Part shown: piece by piece, positions 61,184 through 64,000 of the stretch
Numbering within the stretch: position 1 is the first letter of the stretch
How the letters are laid out: each line of letters opens with the position of its first letter
Assembly (NCBI RefSeq): GCF_003054265.1
Contig: NZ_QBKT01000003.1
Coordinates: 248,001-312,000, forward strand
Direction of reading: 5' to 3'
DNA: 64,000 nucleotides
Origin: Kordia periserrulae
GTDB taxonomy: Bacteria > Bacteroidota > Bacteroidia > Flavobacteriales > Flavobacteriaceae
The notes under the pieces: generated by a model
What the model was told of the DNA's origin: nothing
Databases searched by the model: none
Seen by the model: only the letters and a program-made list of their open reading frames with translations
Position numbers and translations under genes: made by a program

Positions 61184-62146
61184 TTAGTTCTCTGGTAACT
61201 GTTCTTGAATTTGATAGGTACTAAAATTCAAGAAGTTTCCAGGATGCGCCAATACATTTTGAAGAATCAAAGGTGAATCGGGTTCTGTGCCTGTGTATTG
61301 TGTTTTTCCATCCATATTGACATCGTGAACATTGTATCCGTTGATGACGTAGGTTGGAAAGTTGAGGAAATTTCCCGAGTCATTTAATACTTCTGCTAAA
61401 ATGCTGGGCACATCAGGATTGGTTCCAGAATATTGAATCACAGTATCTCCATTTACATTTCCAGCCCAAAGTGCTGTAGTCGTACTCGGAAATTGTATCT
61501 GCGCATTGGCGCCAAAGGTTGAAAAACTACTATCGGTAAAATTGACAACCGTGGTAGTGTCTCTTGAAAGTGCAATCGGATTTGACGACATTACACCCAA
61601 ATGATTCCGATGTTTTATCACCACATAATGATTGCCTGGCGGAGCATTTAATAGCAATGAAGAAATTCCATCCAAACCTACAACATCACCGTCGCGTTGT
61701 ACGAAGGCAGATTGTGAAGCGATTATTTTTGTAGTGTCATTTTCTGCTCGTAATTCTACCCAAACCCAATCAACAATAGCATTATTTCCAGTCACAGAAA
61801 ATACCGAAGCATTTACGGTAGCATTGTCTGCATACGGACTTGTGGTTGGAATGTAATTGTTGACACGCAATGCATCGTTCATCAAGTCAGCTGTTTCCGG
61901 ATTTACTAGCGGACCTTGCAAAAAAACAACAGGATTGAGAGTGATTTTAAATCGAGCCGAGATAAAACCTTCCGAAATATGGAATCCATTAGACACTTCT
62001 CGATTAGTATTCTCGCCAATACTATACACCAAACGTACGTTATTCACGGATGTAGTTGCGCCGCCAGCATCTACAGAAGAAATTACAGTTTGTTGTCCAA
62101 AACAGCTACTAATACAGAGCAACAGTATTATTTTTATACAATTCAT
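61184..62146 (-). CDS. Secreted protein with dockerin-like calcium repeats
   Basis: A 320-residue protein with a signal peptide (to ~residue 18). The first part (VISSVDAGGATTSVNNVRLVYSIGENTN) is the start of haemagglutinin-like flavobacterial proteins. The last part holds two dockerin/EF-hand-like loops (AGNVNGDTVIQYSGTNPD and HDVNMDGKTQYTGTEPD). It is 10 bases after the adhesin-like gene and so belongs to its transcript. Likely exported to the cell surface; the partner is unknown. Confidence 0.82.
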   Translation of the reverse strand: MNCIKIILLLCISSCFGQQTVISSVDAGGATTSVNNVRLVYSIGENTNREVSNGFHISEGFISARFKITLNPVVFLQGPLVNPETADLMNDALRVNNYIPTTSPYADNATVNASVFSVTGNNAIVDWVWVELRAENDTTKIIASQSAFVQRDGDVVGLDGISSLLLNAPPGNHYVVIKHRNHLGVMSSNPIALSRDTTTVVNFTDSSFSTFGANAQIQFPSTTTALWAGNVNGDTVIQYSGTNPDVPSILAEVLNDSGNFLNFPTYVINGYNVHDVNMDGKTQYTGTEPDSPLILQNVLAHPGNFLNFSTYQIQEQLPEN

Positions 62147-62156
62147 GATGTTGATT

Positions 62157-64000
62157 TTAGTGTGTGTAATGAATTCGTACTTGTTGTATTGCCATTAATC
62201 CGTTGCCTGTCCAACCGCCTGTGCCAGGTTTTACGCGTACAAAAAAAGCTCTCCAAATATTAGTACTGGGAGATACTTGAAAATTGACATTATTTGCCGT
62301 AGCAATTTTGTTTGATGGGGGAAAGCTATTCGTATTTAAAGCGGTATTACTAATGGTAAAATTTCCATGAGCATTTGTTGTAGAATTAATTTGATGATAT
62401 CCAATACTAAACTCTAAGAATCTGTTTGCTTGTCCATCACTTTCAGAGTACACATATTCGACCTTTTCAATGATAGCTCCTTTTGGTAATTGTATTGGTG
62501 CATATATTTCTGCAATATCTCCCGGTACATTTATAAAAGAACCAAAAAATACATCTCTCGTTAAGCCAATTCCATTTTCTTCATTTCCTTTTACGAAATC
62601 GAATGCAGAAACAACCAAGATTTCGGTATTGGCAGTTGTATTTGCAATCAAATTACCACTAGCATCAACTTTTACATTTCGTGTACCTGTTCCTGCTAAA
62701 TTATTAATATTCACAACACCAGAATTTAATACTTTAAAAGCGGTACTTGTACTTCCAGAAGTTCCATTACCAACTTGAAAAATAGCATTCGGATCATACG
62801 TGTTATACAATCCTGTTGCCATTGCTCCTTGTGCATTTACGGTATTACCTAACCCAAATACAGCGGAATACGGGTTGCTTGCCGTATTTGCTTGTCCAAA
62901 AACAACGCTATGGTTTCCATCAACAGTATTACTAGAACCTGCGACAAAACCATAATTGGCATTAACTTCCACATTTTCTCCAAAAGATGCTGAATATTGT
63001 CCATTAGCGTCGCTTAAACGTCCAAAAGCAAAGGCAAAACTTTTTGTGGCTCTAGCATTATTTCCCATGGCAAAGCTATATTGGTCAGAAGTTGAGGAGG
63101 AAAGACCTCCTGCAAAACTGTACAAACCTATTGCACTTGTTTGACTTCCAAAGACAAACGAGTGATTACCCGAAGCTTCTGAATCCTCACCAACTGCAAA
63201 GCTAAAATTACCACTAGCAACGGTATTTTTTCCCAATGCTGAACTGCCTTCTCCAGAAGCTGTACTTGCGCCGCCAGCTGCAAACGCATTCTCACCTGAA
63301 GCCGAACTGCCATTTCCCATAGCAGTTGCACCAAAACCTGATGCAGTAGTTACAATTCCCGAAGCAAATGAAGAGTTTCCAGTAGCTCCATAGGTTGTAT
63401 TTGGAAATGTTGTTGTAGAAAGGTCTACAGCGTTGTTTCCAATGTTTCCGAAATTATTAGCATTTTGCCCAATTAATCGCCAACCATTTCCGTTGCCTTC
63501 ATCTAGTTGTTCCAAACCTGTACTTGGCGTTCCTACATTTGCATCTACGTAAGCTTTGGTAACCAATGCATTGCTTTGCGTGATTTCAGCAAGACTTAAA
63601 TCGCTTGCAATAATATTTCCATCTGCTTTTACACTTAAAATATTTTTTCGAGTCATGTTATCCGCGCCGTTTCCAATGATGAGTAGCGCATCGGTTTCTT
63701 CTTCATTCCATTTTCCTAAGACGGTTTGTGCATTGATTTGATTGCTCGAAATGTTTCCAAAACCAGCTACCAACGAGTTGGAGCCGTTGGCTGTATTTTG
63801 TCGTCCCAAAACCGTGGCACCATAGCCAGAAGCTTGGTTGTTTTCGCCAAAAACGGTCGTAGAAATTCCATCAGCCGTATTGTTTCGTCCGCCAGCAAAG
63901 GAATACAATCCGCGGTTGGCGTTGTCCCACTGAGTTCCATCAACCGAACCCGCTCTAAAAGCAACTTTCGATTTGTCATAAAACATTCGGCTGTCAAAAT
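62157..64000 (-). CDS. YadA-head-type adhesin-like surface protein (5' end beyond window)
   Basis: At least 613 residues; the frame stays open to the right edge (SRMFYDKSKVAFRAG), so the N-terminus is missing. The middle is a long run of YadA-head repeats of ~14 residues, such as SASGENAFAAGGAST and ASGNFSFAVGEDS. The C-terminal ~150 residues are a beta domain without the trimeric autotransporter anchor. It is therefore a secreted, probably trimeric left-handed beta-roll rather than a true type V adhesin. Confidence 0.85.
   Translation of the reverse strand, partial: FDSRMFYDKSKVAFRAGSVDGTQWDNANRGLYSFAGGRNNTADGISTTVFGENNQASGYGATVLGRQNTANGSNSLVAGFGNISSNQINAQTVLGKWNEEETDALLIIGNGADNMTRKNILSVKADGNIIASDLSLAEITQSNALVTKAYVDANVGTPSTGLEQLDEGNGNGWRLIGQNANNFGNIGNNAVDLSTTTFPNTTYGATGNSSFASGIVTTASGFGATAMGNGSSASGENAFAAGGASTASGEGSSALGKNTVASGNFSFAVGEDSEASGNHSFVFGSQTSAIGLYSFAGGLSSSTSDQYSFAMGNNARATKSFAFAFGRLSDANGQYSASFGENVEVNANYGFVAGSSNTVDGNHSVVFGQANTASNPYSAVFGLGNTVNAQGAMATGLYNTYDPNAIFQVGNGTSGSTSTAFKVLNSGVVNINNLAGTGTRNVKVDASGNLIANTTANTEILVVSAFDFVKGNEENGIGLTRDVFFGSFINVPGDIAEIYAPIQLPKGAIIEKVEYVYSESDGQANRFLEFSIGYHQINSTTNAHGNFTISNTALNTNSFPPSNKIATANNVNFQVSPSTNIWRAFFVRVKPGTGGWTGNGLMAIQQVRIHYTH

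Noticed and set aside
62157-64000. True trimeric autotransporter (type V)
   Set aside because: The C-terminal end lacks the YadA anchor barrel; the repeats alone are not enough.
1-64000. CRISPR arrays, prophage, insertion sequences, rRNA
   Set aside because: No regularly spaced direct repeats with spacers, transposase, integrase, phage structural module or rRNA sequence was seen.

Overview
The window is AT-rich DNA from a member of the Bacteroidota, almost certainly a marine-type Flavobacteriaceae. The evidence is promoter -7 boxes of the TAnnTTTG type, no clear Shine-Dalgarno sites, a type IX secretion sorting domain, DUF4290, DUF2911 and FAS1 lipoproteins, Bacteroidota-type MurA and GG-leader peptides. 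A Kordia-like genus is plausible but that is only an impression. Both edges cut through genes: a TolC-family protein on the left and a YadA-head adhesin-like protein on the right.

Region 1 (1-17805, plus strand) is a RiPP (ribosomally made, modified peptide) locus. It encodes a full export path: TolC, HlyD, a C39-peptidase ABC exporter and a second NHLM-type ABC exporter with a cyclic-nucleotide-binding-like N-terminus. A HExxH metallopeptidase candidate and two class III nucleotide cyclases (GAF-GAF and TPR-membrane types) follow. Five nitrile-hydratase-like leader (NHLP) precursors, a small two-helix membrane protein, a GT1-like glycosyltransferase and a stand-alone LanM-type dehydratase without a cyclase domain complete it. 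None of the five core peptides contains Cys. Together this points to dehydrated and possibly glycosylated peptides without lanthionine rings, with cAMP as a candidate internal signal.

Region 2 (17806-27679) is housekeeping: tRNA-Met(CAT), a START-like protein, a class IV aminotransferase, YqgE, HU, Fmt, RecQ, a small P-loop ATPase, DUF493, DUF4290, MurA (catalytic Cys replaced by Asp) and a double OmpA-domain protein.

Region 3 (27792-39400, all minus) looks like a light- and UV-response regulon in three transcription units: a FAS1 lipoprotein; folE-SDR-TspO-SRPBCC-photolyase; and a TetR-like regulator with an ABC1 kinase, flavin reductase, SDR and cryptochrome-like protein. Each unit is preceded by the inverted repeat TGTTTAA-N16-TTAAACA close to its promoter, and two of the units carry a second, degraded copy with the same spacing.

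Region 4 (39550-50495) holds an aquaporin, a DUF2911 protein, a vanadium-haloperoxidase-like lipoprotein, a membrane protein, a leucine-rich-repeat lipoprotein, a sodium:solute symporter with a previously hidden 35-residue membrane partner, and a large PIG-L deacetylase.

Region 5 (50585-54876, minus) holds four small Cys-rich GG-leader peptide genes around a secreted S8 protease and a fibre-like protein. Three transcription units end in the same UUCG terminator hairpin. Region 6 (55043-64000) holds an M1 aminopeptidase lipoprotein, a TPR-CHAT protease-like protein with a lipoprotein partner, and two surface proteins.
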